Source: Bacteroidales bacterium (GTDB lineage: Bacteria; Bacteroidota; Bacteroidia; Bacteroidales; UBA12077). Taken from it: DNA of 64,000 nucleotides. The stretch spans positions 1 to 64,000 of the forward strand of contig JANQHE010000012.1 of assembly GCA_028282785.1 (NCBI GenBank). The letters are read 5' to 3'. How positions within the stretch are numbered: position 1 is the first letter of the stretch; each line of letters starts with the position of its first letter. Under the pieces are notes generated by a model that saw only the letters and a list, made by a program, of their open reading frames with translations, made no database searches and was not told the origin of the DNA. Positions 17,603 through 26,270 of the stretch are shown one piece after another. The position numbers were made by a program, and so were the translations under genes.

Positions 17603-17611
17603 TAAAATAAA

Positions 17612-17618
17612 AAGGAGG
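17612..17618 (+). promoter_or_regulatory. Strong Shine-Dalgarno site
   Basis: AAGGAGGTG stands 6-7 bases before the ATG at 17625. Near-perfect Shine-Dalgarno sites are rare in this genome, where most starts have none. This one suggests unusually strong translation of the Cys-rich peptide, or recent acquisition of the cassette. Confidence 0.65.
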
Positions 17619-17624
17619 TGAAAA

Positions 17625-17813
17625 ATGGATAATTGTTGTACAGGAACCGGATTTGGATTTGGAATGAAAAATTTCAATGAGAAATTCAATTGCGAATTCG
17701 AAAAAACAGAAAAAGGTATTAAAATGCATGTAATGCCTAAAGATCCCCAAAAAATTGAATCGTTTCAAAAATTCATGGAAGCATGCAAAGAATTTTGTGA
17801 TTGCGATTGTTAA
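17625..17813 (+). CDS. Small Cys-rich, probably metal-binding, protein
   Basis: This is a 62-residue soluble protein with seven cysteines: Cys4-Cys5 at the N-terminus, Cys23, and Cys54, 58, 60 and 62 in the C-terminal KEFCDCDC. His35 and several Met residues could add ligands. There is no signal peptide, so it is cytoplasmic. The Gly/Phe-rich TGTGFGFGM segment follows the first Cys pair. I know no named family with certainty. The paired cysteines at both ends, the ArsR-type regulator immediately upstream with a shared operator, the strong ribosome-binding site and a dedicated terminator all point to an inducible metal chelator or metallochaperone. That function is inference. Confidence 0.75.
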   Translation: MDNCCTGTGFGFGMKNFNEKFNCEFEKTEKGIKMHVMPKDPQKIESFQKFMEACKEFCDCDC

Positions 17814-17834
17814 AAATTGTTATCCAGTAAAATT

Positions 17835-17860
17835 AAATCCCAGTTTTACTGGGATTTTTT
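17835..17860 (+). terminator. Terminator of the ArsR / Cys-rich unit
   Basis: A perfect 10-bp stem, AAATCCCAGT / ACTGGGATTT, has loop TTT and is followed by a T-run. It is a strong intrinsic terminator. Confidence 0.9.
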
Positions 17861-17943
17861 GATATTAACAAACATTCACAAATTATTAAGGGCTTTTAAC
17901 AATTTTAATGTGTAATATTGAATAAATATTAATCATTTAAATT

Positions 17944-18522
17944 ATGAACCCCATGAATTTTAAGTTAATTATCTCCAGTATTTTAATGCTTGCTTTTTGT
18001 CAAACATTAAGCTCCAAAGAACTAAATTCTATTAAGGAATCAGATTCTTTGGAGCCTGTTGTTAAAATTGAAGAATTTAAGAATTTCTTTAAATCCGGAA
18101 ATTACTATTTTGGAGGACAACCTACATTAGAATCTCTGGATTGGTTGAAATCGGAAGGAGTAGGCGTGGTTATAAACTTAAGAACAGAAGATGAAAATGA
18201 AGATTATACTAACTACGCATATAACGAAGAAAATATAGTAAAAGAAAAAGGAATGGAATACATTTCTTTACCTGTTTCGTATCCCGATTCTTATAATCCT
18301 GAAACACTTGCTCAATTTTCAGAAATATTAAAAAAGAATGATGGAAAAGTATTTATTCATTGCAGAAGCTGTGGTAGAGTTACTTACTTTTTTATGGCTT
18401 ATTTAGTTGAATATAAGGAATATTCGCTAAATGAAGCAATTGAGTTCGGAAAACAAATGAAATTCTCATTTGCATTGGAAGATCTGTTAGGTAAAGAGAT
18501 TGAAATGACTATAAAAGAATAA
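17944..18522 (+). CDS. Secreted phosphatase-like protein (tyrosine phosphatase / BLH fold)
   Basis: This is a 192-residue protein with a signal peptide (about 1-24, ...FCQTLSSKE). The body resembles the DUF442 / beta-lactamase-hydrolase-like phosphatase fold: YYFGGQPTLESLDWLKSEGV, VVINLRTEDEN, then the P-loop VFIHCRSCGRVTYFFMAYL. The usual P-loop of this group reads HCRSGNR, so here Cys-Gly replaces Gly-Asn and a second cysteine sits within the loop next to the nucleophile (HCRSCGR). That may alter activity or give redox control. The periplasmic substrate is unknown. It is transcribed alone and converges on the radical SAM gene with one base between the stop codons. Confidence 0.75.
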   Translation: MNPMNFKLIISSILMLAFCQTLSSKELNSIKESDSLEPVVKIEEFKNFFKSGNYYFGGQPTLESLDWLKSEGVGVVINLRTEDENEDYTNYAYNEENIVKEKGMEYISLPVSYPDSYNPETLAQFSEILKKNDGKVFIHCRSCGRVTYFFMAYLVEYKEYSLNEAIEFGKQMKFSFALEDLLGKEIEMTIKE

Positions 18523-18523
18523 A

Positions 18524-19444
18524 TTAGTAATAACCTTGAATATCCAGGTTTGTCAATCCAATTTCTTGAGCATACGATACTATACTTTTGTATTCTTTGT
18601 TATTTAATGATCTAGCAATCTTTGGATATTCAAGTGCTTTAAAATCCGGCCTGTATTGAGACATAATATTTATATAAGTTTCTTTAGGTAAATTCTCAGC
18701 AATCCATTGCAAAACTTCTTTTGATCTGCTTACATCTCCGGGCATTACCAAATGCCTGATCATTAAACCTCTTTGCATGATACCTTCTGAATTGGGACTG
18801 GCAATTCCAACCTGCCTGTTCATTTCAATTAATGCCTGTTTGGTTAATTCAGGATATGGTCCTGCACCTGCAGAATATTCTTTGGCACTATCAGAATCAA
18901 AATATTTAAAATCAGGTAAATATATATCCGTAATACCATCAAGTGTTTTTATGATTTCTGTATGTTCCCATCCACTGGTATTATAAACCAATGGAATTTT
19001 CAAACCGTGTTTTGCTGCTATATCCAACGCTTTTATAATATGAGGCAAATAATGAGTAGGAGTAACCGTATTAATATTATGACAGCCTATTTCTTGTAAA
19101 TGAAGCATAATATTCCCAAGCTCTTCAATAGTTATTACTTTTCCCTGACCATTTACACTAATATCCCAATTAATGCAAAAAATACATCGCAAGTTACAAT
19201 GTGTAAAGAAAATGGTTCCCGAACCATTTCTTCCAACCAAAGGTCGTTCTTCTCCAAAATGAGGACTATAAGAAGATATCTCTAATTCAGCAGTAGCTTT
19301 ACATATGCCTGTTTCACCTTCCAGTCTGTTTACTTCACAATCTCTCGGGCAAAGTTTACAATTTTCAAGTATGGACCATAATTCTTCGGCCCGTTTTTTT
19401 AATTCTCCTGAACGATGTAATTTAAGGTATGAAGGTTCAAACAT
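18524..19444 (-). CDS. Radical SAM protein, PflA/PflX-like (COG1313)
   Basis: This is a 306-residue Fe-S enzyme. The radical SAM cluster motif is THCNLRCIFCINW (C-x3-C-x2-C), preceded by a Cys-rich N-terminal segment CKLCPRDCEVNRLEGETGIC typical of the PflX-type family, and HFGEERPLVG. Later segments such as ITDIYLPDFKYF and IRHLVMPGDV are also typical of that group. Relatives of pyruvate formate-lyase activases generate glycyl radicals, but this branch is functionally uncharacterised and often stands alone. No glycyl radical enzyme is in the window, so the partner is unknown. It is a single gene on the minus strand, divergent from the LexA-like gene. Confidence 0.85.
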   Translation of the reverse strand: MFEPSYLKLHRSGELKKRAEELWSILENCKLCPRDCEVNRLEGETGICKATAELEISSYSPHFGEERPLVGRNGSGTIFFTHCNLRCIFCINWDISVNGQGKVITIEELGNIMLHLQEIGCHNINTVTPTHYLPHIIKALDIAAKHGLKIPLVYNTSGWEHTEIIKTLDGITDIYLPDFKYFDSDSAKEYSAGAGPYPELTKQALIEMNRQVGIASPNSEGIMQRGLMIRHLVMPGDVSRSKEVLQWIAENLPKETYINIMSQYRPDFKALEYPKIARSLNNKEYKSIVSYAQEIGLTNLDIQGYY

Positions 19445-19564
19445 AATCTTACCATTATTTAAACTACAAGTTATAAAATATAAAGCATTTACAACTGTAT
19501 ACTTAATAAATAATAACTTAAAATAAAGTATAACAATAACTTAACATTTAAATATGCATAAATA

Positions 19565-19596
19565 TTTGCTTTAAATGTATTTTTAGTGTATATTTG
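19565..19596 (+). promoter_or_regulatory. Promoter of the LexA-like / polymerase cassette, apparently leaderless
   Basis: The -33 box TTTG (19565-19568), 20 bases, and the -7 box TATATTTG (19589-19596) are followed by the ATG at 19600 after only three bases. Transcription should begin at about the A of the start codon, giving a leaderless mRNA. The hairpin word CCTGA-cggtaa-TCAGG (19618-19633) lies just inside the coding region. The same tight spacing occurs at the antitoxin promoter (36688-36719). Confidence 0.7.
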
Positions 19597-19599
19597 TGT

Positions 19600-20253
19600 A
19601 TGCAAAATTCAAACTTGCCTGACGGTAATCAGGTTTCAAATAAAGAATTAGCTGCATTACGTGTTATGCGGGATTTTTTGATGAAAAATGGGAGAATGCC
19701 CAGTGTACGTGAGTTAATGAAAGAAATGGAATACAAATCACCGCGTTCTGCAGCGGTTATTTTGCAGCAATTGATCGACAAAGAAATACTGAATAAAAAA
19801 GAGGATGGAAGTATTCAGTTTATACAATACGAATTTGACGCTGAAGAAACAACAAGCGAGCAAACAGTGAAAATTCCCCTATTAGGAACAATCGCTTGCG
19901 GTTTGCCAATCTTAGCCGAAGAAAATATAGAAGCTATGATTGCTGTTTCGACCAAAATAGCTAAACCAACCAATAAGTATTTTTTATTACGGGCCAAAGG
20001 TGATTCTATGAACGAAAAAGGAATTAACGATGGCGATTTGGTTTTGGTAAAACAACAAAATACAGCCGATAATGGCGATATTGTAGTTGCCTTAATCGAT
20101 GATGAAGCAACCATTAAGGAATTAAGGTTAAATGATGATAACGTGCTTTTATTGCCACGTTCATCAAATAAAACACATACACCTATTATTCTCTCAAGGG
20201 ATTTTATTGTGCAAGGAATTGTCGTATCTACCATACCTAAAATTGACTACTAA
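19600..20253 (+). CDS. LexA/UmuD-like self-cleaving repressor
   Basis: This protein of 217 residues is counted from ATG 19600; an in-frame TTG six bases upstream lies inside the -7 box and is rejected. The N-terminal winged helix (about 15-65, RVMRDFLMKNGRMPSVRELM) is followed by a peptidase S24 domain with the catalytic dyad Ser136 (AKGDSMNEKGINDGDLVLV) and Lys173 (DEATIKEL). The scissile bond is Cys100-Gly101 in GTIACGLP, as in UmuD, where many LexA proteins have Ala-Gly. It should repress the following dinB and dnaE genes, and perhaps itself, until RecA-triggered self-cleavage after DNA damage. All catalytic parts are intact. It may be a cassette-specific regulator beside a genome-wide LexA. 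Confidence 0.9.
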   Translation: MQNSNLPDGNQVSNKELAALRVMRDFLMKNGRMPSVRELMKEMEYKSPRSAAVILQQLIDKEILNKKEDGSIQFIQYEFDAEETTSEQTVKIPLLGTIACGLPILAEENIEAMIAVSTKIAKPTNKYFLLRAKGDSMNEKGINDGDLVLVKQQNTADNGDIVVALIDDEATIKELRLNDDNVLLLPRSSNKTHTPIILSRDFIVQGIVVSTIPKIDY

Positions 20254-20316
20254 CTTTTAAGTAAAGGACGTAATAAAATAAGAGTAATATCATAGAATTT
20301 ATTATTTGAATTATAA

Positions 20317-21531
20317 ATGCATAAGTCTGTGATTCATATTGATTTAGATACATTTTTTGTGTCGTGCGAGCGCTTACTCGATTCCAGCCTGAATGGCAAA
20401 CCTGTACTTGTTGGAGGAACCAGTGGAAGAGGAGTTGTGGCTGCCTGCAGTTATGAAGCCCGTGAATATGGAATTCATTCGGCTATGCCTATGAAAATGG
20501 CCCAGATGCTTTGCCCGGAAGCAACTGTAATTCGTGGTAATGCAGGTATTTACAGCAAATTTTCCGATATGGTTACCGAAATTATTAAAGAAAAATCACC
20601 ATTGTACGAAAAGTCTTCTATTGATGAATTTTATATAGATGCAACCGGAATGGACAGGTTTTTTGGAACTTATAAATGGGCACAAGAACTTCGTCAAAAG
20701 ATTGTTAAAGAAACCGGTTTGCCGATATCATTCGGACTTTCTACAAGCAAAACCGTGGCAAAAGTAGGAACAAATGAAGCTAAACCAAATAATCATATTA
20801 ATATACCGGAAGGAGCAGAAAAGCCATTCTTGGCACCATTACCCGTAAAAAAAATACCTATGGTTGGTGATCAAACCTATAAAACATTGCTAAACATGGG
20901 GGTTAAATATGTAAAAACAGTACAAGAAATGCCTATGGAGCTTATGGATAGAGTTTTGGGTAAAAATGGTGTTGTTCTTTGGAAAAAAGCCCAGGGAATT
21001 GATAATAGCGAGGTTGTTCCTTATCACGAACGCAAATCTATTTCATCATCATTAACACTTGAAAAAGATACTATTGATATTCGACAGTTAAAGAATATCC
21101 TGGCATCAATGGCTGAAAAACTAACCTATTATTTAAGAAACGGAAACAAACTAACATCATGTGTTACAGTTACAGTGCGTTATTCCGACTTTGATACCAG
21201 AACAAGGCAAAAACGTATTCCATATACATCTTTAGATCATACGCTAATTAAAACAACCATGGAATTGTTTGACCAGTTGTACGAACGTAGAGTTCTAGTA
21301 CGATTAGTTGGAGTGCGTTTTAGTCATTTATTATCAGGAACATACCAAATGGATCTTTTTGAAGATACAGCAGAAATGGTGAATCTCTACCAGGCAATGG
21401 ATCGAATCCGAAACCGGTATGGGCAAAATGCAATTAAACGTGTAAATACAATGGGAACAAAAGGGATAGGACATATGGCAAATCCTTTTAACGGGCAACC
21501 ACCCATAGTTCCGGCACACCGAAGAGTGTAA
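20317..21531 (+). CDS. dinB: Y-family DNA polymerase IV
   Basis: This is a 404-residue translesion polymerase. Catalytic acidic residues are intact: Asp9 in HIDLDTFF and Asp103-Glu104 in SSIDEFYID. The finger motif YEAREYGIHSAMPM and the helix-hairpin-helix region KKIPMVGDQTYKTLLNMGV follow, and the C-terminal little-finger domain is complete. A clamp-binding motif QMDLF lies at residues 344-348. Because the active site is complete, this is a working polymerase and not an ImuB-type inactive homologue, although it occupies the ImuB position between a LexA-like gene and a second DnaE. It lies 63 bases after the regulator and probably in the same SOS-controlled operon. Confidence 0.94.
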   Translation: MHKSVIHIDLDTFFVSCERLLDSSLNGKPVLVGGTSGRGVVAACSYEAREYGIHSAMPMKMAQMLCPEATVIRGNAGIYSKFSDMVTEIIKEKSPLYEKSSIDEFYIDATGMDRFFGTYKWAQELRQKIVKETGLPISFGLSTSKTVAKVGTNEAKPNNHINIPEGAEKPFLAPLPVKKIPMVGDQTYKTLLNMGVKYVKTVQEMPMELMDRVLGKNGVVLWKKAQGIDNSEVVPYHERKSISSSLTLEKDTIDIRQLKNILASMAEKLTYYLRNGNKLTSCVTVTVRYSDFDTRTRQKRIPYTSLDHTLIKTTMELFDQLYERRVLVRLVGVRFSHLLSGTYQMDLFEDTAEMVNLYQAMDRIRNRYGQNAIKRVNTMGTKGIGHMANPFNGQPPIVPAHRRV

Positions 21532-21680
21532 AATAGTGAAATAGCGAAACAATTATTTTAATCATAACTAATTGTATAACAAAAACAATAGGCGCTTGAA
21601 TTAAAGTATAATGCAAACAAAAACAGAATAAATTTTACCTTTTTACCAATTAACCATTTAACCAATTTACAAAAAAAGCT

Positions 21681-24653
21681 ATGCTTCTAAATTGTCACAC
21701 ATATTTCAGTTACAAATTCGGAACAATTTCCATTGAACAATTGGTACAGGAAGCCAAGACCAAAAATTATGACACTATTGTGCTTTCGGATATTAACAAT
21801 ACTTCGGCATGCTTTGATTTTATACGACAATGTGAAAAAGAGCAAATAAAGCCTGTTTTAGGCATCGATTTCAGAAATGGAATACAACAACAGTATATTG
21901 GAATAGCCCGAAATAATGCTGGATTTCAGCAGTTAAATGAACATTTAACGCACCATCTGCATTCCGGTGATGATTTTCCTGAAAAAGCGCCTGCTTTTAC
22001 AGATGCATACATTATTTATCCTTTTAAAAATATTGATTACCAAACATTGGGCAAAAACGAATTTGTAGGAGTAAAACCTTCACAAGTAAGCAAGCTTTCT
22101 TTTTCAAAGTGGAAAAATTCTTTAGATAAGCTGGTTATACTACAACCTGTTACGTTCAGGCATAAGCGGGATTTTAACATTCATCGTTTACTTAGAGCAA
22201 TTGATAAAAATATACTATTGAGTCGATTATCCAAATCAGAAGAAGCAAATCCTAACGAGATCATGTTTTTAAATCATGATATCCGGGAGCTTTTTAAGGA
22301 TTATCCACAAATTATAGAAAATACACAAAAGGTAATTGATGACTGCTCCATTCATTTTGAATTCAAAAAATCTAAAAATAAAAAAACTTACACAGGCTCA
22401 CATGAAGAAGACTATAAGCTTTTGGTTCGTGAAAGCTATAAAGGTTTGAAATACCGCTACAAAGAACCATCTGATGAAGTGCTTGACAGGATAAGCAAAG
22501 AATTAAAGGTTATTAAAGAGCTTAACTTCTGTTCTTATTTCCTGATTAACTGGGATATGGTTCAGTATGCAAGGCGCAAGGGTTACTATTATGTAGGTCG
22601 CGGTAGCGGTGCCAATAGCATGATAGCCTATTTGCTAGGTATTACTGATGTTGACCCAATTGAACTGGATTTGTATTTTGAACGTTTTATTAATCCGGCC
22701 AGAAATAATCCGCCTGATTTTGATATTGACTTTGCATCACGCGATAGGAACAATATCACCAAGTACTTATTCGACAAGCATGGCTGGGATCATACGGCTT
22801 TGGTCGGAACATATATCACATTCCAGTTTCGTTCAATGATTCGTGAGATAGGAAAGGTTTTTGGATTACCGGTACAAGAAATAGAAAAATTACAAAAAGT
22901 CAAACATCTTAGCGAGGCTGATGAAATGGGACAGTTAGTATTGAAATATAGTAAGCTGATACATGGGTTCCCAAGCCATTTAAGTGTACATGCAAGTGGT
23001 GTTATTATATCCGAAAAGCCCATAAACACTTATACAGCTACAATTATGCCGCCAAAAGGTTTTCCGACCATACATTTTAGTATGCTCGAGGCTGAAGATA
23101 TTGGCTTTGCTAAGTTTGATATACTTGGACAGCGTGGGTTAAGCAAAATTGAAGATGCATTAGCAATAATAGAAAACAATACAGGTAACAAGGTTGATAT
23201 TCATGATTTAGAGCGATTTAAGAAAGACGAAAAAGTAAAGAAATTGCTAAGTCAGGGAAAAACCATTGGTTGTTTTTATGTAGAGTCTCCTGCTATGCGT
23301 ATGCTACTTAAGAAGCTCGAAGCAGATGATTACATAAGACTTGTGGCGGCTAGCTCCATTATACGGCCGGGGGTGTCTAAAAGTGGTATGATGCGTGAAT
23401 ATATTTTAAGATACAGGCATCCGGAAAGGAGAGAAGCAGCCTATAAAGAAATGCCCCGGCTTTATGAACTTTTGGAAGAAACTTATGGAGTTATGGTTTA
23501 CCAGGAGGATGTAATTAAAGTTGCGCATTATTTTGCGGGCCTGACACTTGCAGAAGCTGATGTTTTACGTCGTGGCATGTCATGGAAATTCAAGAAGCGT
23601 AACGAGTTTGGAAAAATAAGGGATAAGTTTTTTTACAATTGTAAACAAAAAGGGTATCCACTTCATATCGTACAAAGAGTATGGACTCAGATTGAAAGTT
23701 TTGCTAATTATGCCTTTTCAAAAGGTCACTCTGCTTCGTATGCTGTTGAAAGCTACCAGGCTTTATATTTAAAAGCACATTATCCTTTGGAATATATTGT
23801 AGCTACCATCAATAATGGAGGTGGTTTTTATCGCAAAGAATTATACATACATGAAGCCCGGATGCACGGAGCACAAATTGAAGCTCCTTGTATTAACAAT
23901 AGTGAGAACATTACTATAATTCAGGGTAGTGTAATATATTTCGGACTTAATTTGATTGATCATCTCGAAACGGAAAGCATTCGAAGTATATTGATAGAGC
24001 GTTATACAAACGGAGATTTTCTGGATTTACGTGATTTTATGAAACGTGTACCTGTTTCTCTCGAACAATTGACTATTCTTTTAAGAATTAACGCTTTTCG
24101 GTTTACCGGTAAAAGTAAAAAAGAACTGCAGTGGGATGCACATTTTATTCTCAAAAAGAATAAAAAAACAAAACCGGCCAAAACTTTATTTAACGAAAGC
24201 CCCAAGGAATTTAAGTTACCTGAACTATACACTCATCCTTTGGAACCGGCTTATGATGAACTGGAATTAATAGGTTTTTCATCAAGTATTTCGCCATTTA
24301 AACTTATTGAGGAACTGCCAAAAACAAGGCTGGTGGCAAGGGATCTTGTAAAATTAATAAATGAACAGGTTGAAATAGTTGGTTACCTGGTTCATGTAAA
24401 AAGAACGCTTACAGGAGGTGGTAAATCCATGAGTTTTGGCGTTTTTATCGATTTTGAAGGACATTGGATTGATACGGTTCAATTTCCGAATATCATACGG
24501 CAATATCCATTTCGAGGTCCAGGTTGTTACCTGATTAGAGGTAAGGTAGTTAAAGAATTTGACTTTATAAGCATCGAAGTATCCGAATTACGAAGGCTTG
24601 CTAACATCAACCTGGAAGAACCGTCGACAAGACTTAAGGTAGAATCTGTTTAG
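21681..24653 (+). CDS. DNA polymerase III alpha-subunit-like polymerase (DnaE2/ImuC-like)
   Basis: This 990-residue C-family polymerase is shorter than the replicative DnaE (about 1160). It has an N-terminal PHP domain with a partly degenerate metal site (LLNCHTYFSYKFG instead of the usual HLHTHSEYS-type start). The palm follows, with catalytic aspartates in PPDFDIDFAS (about 343-349) and FAKFDILGQRG (about 478), then fingers, helix-hairpin-helix and an OB-fold near VEIVGYLVHVKRTLTGGGK. The C-terminal tau-binding part of replicative DnaE seems to be missing. Together with the LexA-like repressor and DinB upstream it forms a damage-inducible mutagenesis cassette analogous to proteobacterial imuA-imuB-dnaE2. 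It probably performs lesion bypass or extension. Confidence 0.9.
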   Translation: MLLNCHTYFSYKFGTISIEQLVQEAKTKNYDTIVLSDINNTSACFDFIRQCEKEQIKPVLGIDFRNGIQQQYIGIARNNAGFQQLNEHLTHHLHSGDDFPEKAPAFTDAYIIYPFKNIDYQTLGKNEFVGVKPSQVSKLSFSKWKNSLDKLVILQPVTFRHKRDFNIHRLLRAIDKNILLSRLSKSEEANPNEIMFLNHDIRELFKDYPQIIENTQKVIDDCSIHFEFKKSKNKKTYTGSHEEDYKLLVRESYKGLKYRYKEPSDEVLDRISKELKVIKELNFCSYFLINWDMVQYARRKGYYYVGRGSGANSMIAYLLGITDVDPIELDLYFERFINPARNNPPDFDIDFASRDRNNITKYLFDKHGWDHTALVGTYITFQFRSMIREIGKVFGLPVQEIEKLQKVKHLSEADEMGQLVLKYSKLIHGFPSHLSVHASGVIISEKPINTYTATIMPPKGFPTIHFSMLEAEDIGFAKFDILGQRGLSKIEDALAIIENNTGNKVDIHDLERFKKDEKVKKLLSQGKTIGCFYVESPAMRMLLKKLEADDYIRLVAASSIIRPGVSKSGMMREYILRYRHPERREAAYKEMPRLYELLEETYGVMVYQEDVIKVAHYFAGLTLAEADVLRRGMSWKFKKRNEFGKIRDKFFYNCKQKGYPLHIVQRVWTQIESFANYAFSKGHSASYAVESYQALYLKAHYPLEYIVATINNGGGFYRKELYIHEARMHGAQIEAPCINNSENITIIQGSVIYFGLNLIDHLETESIRSILIERYTNGDFLDLRDFMKRVPVSLEQLTILLRINAFRFTGKSKKELQWDAHFILKKNKKTKPAKTLFNESPKEFKLPELYTHPLEPAYDELELIGFSSSISPFKLIEELPKTRLVARDLVKLINEQVEIVGYLVHVKRTLTGGGKSMSFGVFIDFEGHWIDTVQFPNIIRQYPFRGPGCYLIRGKVVKEFDFISIEVSELRRLANINLEEPSTRLKVESV

Positions 24654-24708
24654 TTGTTGATAAATGGAGTTAATCGAAGTTATTCTATCGTAAAGATATT
24701 TATTAATT

Positions 24709-25017
24709 CTAGGCTCCATACAATAGTTGTTTATTCTGATCAATAGATTGTATAAAGAACGGGTTAGAAAGAGAATTCTGTGTTATTAAGTCAATTTCAC
24801 GCTTTAATATTTTCCTTAATTCATATTGAAGCGCAAAATAGTTTTCAGTATATTCTTCAATACTAAGGTTTTCTTTAAAAGCAATAAGAAAATCAATGTC
24901 ACTATTTTTATCAAATTTATTTGTATTTGCAGATCCAAAAATATATAATGATTTTACTCCTTGATTTTCACATAGTTTGATAATATCATTTAACTTTTCT
25001 TCTACAATTTTATTCAT
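24709..25017 (-). CDS. MNT-type minimal nucleotidyltransferase (orphan antitoxin-like)
   Basis: This is a 102-residue protein of the minimal nucleotidyltransferase (MNT) fold. The active-site motif is YIFGSANTNKFDKNSDIDFL (GS...SDID), with the third acidic residue in KREIDLIT. MNT proteins usually pair with an adjacent HEPN RNase as toxin-antitoxin modules, in which the MNT enzyme adds nucleotides to HEPN and silences it. No HEPN open frame is found within several hundred bases on either side (the neighbours are dnaE and DUF72), so the gene is an orphan or its partner was lost. It is transcribed alone, convergent to the polymerase cassette. Confidence 0.85.
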   Translation of the reverse strand: MNKIVEEKLNDIIKLCENQGVKSLYIFGSANTNKFDKNSDIDFLIAFKENLSIEEYTENYFALQYELRKILKREIDLITQNSLSNPFFIQSIDQNKQLLYGA

Positions 25018-25194
25018 GACAAAATTTTAAGATGTAACCAAATATACACCAAATTTAAGATTGCTCAAAATTAACAAAAACCGATTATGCTTAACTTAAG
25101 ATAAGTTATTATTAAAAAAGATTAATTTATTACAATACTTTGTGATTATAGATATGTTTTTAAATAAATTTGTTATCAATATAAAATCTGGTAT

Positions 25195-26064
25195 ATGAAA
25201 TTTGGAAAAGTTAACAATCCCGGAGAAATTGATTTTAAACTCCCTGAAGACAATATGAGGACGGAGAAGATCCTCTCAAAACAAGGCAATCAAGATACAC
25301 CCAATATATATGTGGGATGTGCAAAATGGAACAGGCAGGATTTAAAGAATTTTTATCCAAGAGGAACCAAGGATGAACTTGCTTATTATTCCACGCAATT
25401 TAACTCAATCGAATTAAATGCTACTTTTTATCGCATTTTTTCGCCCGAACAATTTGCAAAATGGAAAGATAAAACTCCGGAAAATTTTAAATTCTTTCCA
25501 AAGATCTCAGGAGATATCAGCCACTCAAAACGACTTAGTGGTGTTGAACCGATTGTAGATGAATATATTTATGCAGTGAGCCGGCTCGAAGACCGGTTGG
25601 GAAGCATATTTCTACAAATGCATCAGAATTTTGCTCCAAAAGATTTTGATCGGGTTGTTCGTTTCGTGGAATACTGGCCAAAGGAAATTCCTCTTGCAAT
25701 CGAATTTCGTCATACTGATTGGTATAATGATCAAAATGTTTCAAATGAGCTTTATGATCTGCTTGAGAAGCATCATGTAACAAATATACTGGTTGATTCT
25801 GCCGGAAGAAGAGATTTGTTACATATGAGTTTGACAACAGAAACAGCCTTTGTTCGTTATGTAGGTGCTAACCACTCAACAGATTACACAAGATTAGATG
25901 ATTGGATAGAAAGGCTTAAAAAATGGATTGAAAACGGAATCAAAAACATCTGTTTTTTTGTACATCAAAATGAGGAAATTGAATCTCCTGTATTATCTAA
26001 ATATTTTATTACAGAGCTAAATAAGTTAGGATTTGGATTAAAGGTCCCTGAACTTTTAAGTTAG
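25195..26064 (+). CDS. DUF72 (YecE-like) family protein
   Basis: This is a 289-residue TIM-barrel-type protein of the DUF72/YecE family. The signature runs YVGCAKWNRQDLKNFYP, YYSTQFNSIELNATFYR, FKFFPKISGDISH, then LQMHQNFAPKDF and PLAIEFRHTDWYND, and ends with FFVHQNEE. The family is widespread and biochemically uncharacterised; suggestions of an endonuclease-like role are not proven. It is flanked by 177 bases upstream and 206 bases downstream without genes, so it is probably a single-gene transcript. The first 35 residues before NIYVG are an N-terminal extension without recognisable features. Confidence 0.9.
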   Translation: MKFGKVNNPGEIDFKLPEDNMRTEKILSKQGNQDTPNIYVGCAKWNRQDLKNFYPRGTKDELAYYSTQFNSIELNATFYRIFSPEQFAKWKDKTPENFKFFPKISGDISHSKRLSGVEPIVDEYIYAVSRLEDRLGSIFLQMHQNFAPKDFDRVVRFVEYWPKEIPLAIEFRHTDWYNDQNVSNELYDLLEKHHVTNILVDSAGRRDLLHMSLTTETAFVRYVGANHSTDYTRLDDWIERLKKWIENGIKNICFFVHQNEEIESPVLSKYFITELNKLGFGLKVPELLS

Positions 26065-26270
26065 TAGCGGATTTATTTCTCAATTGCAGGATTTCTTCCG
26101 AAGAAAATTCAAATAATTATTGATACAAAATATTCAAATCGAATATTATTCTGTTAAAACGCAATAATAGTGAATATTATATGTATTTTTTATAATAATC
26201 AGAATTTTTATTGTTAACAGAACCCAGATTTAGTAGATTTGACTGTTAAATTACAATTATATTAAATATC

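Noticed and set aside
20317-21531. ImuB (inactive Y-family homologue)
   Set aside because: The catalytic Asp9, Asp103 and Glu104 are all present, so DinB is the better call.
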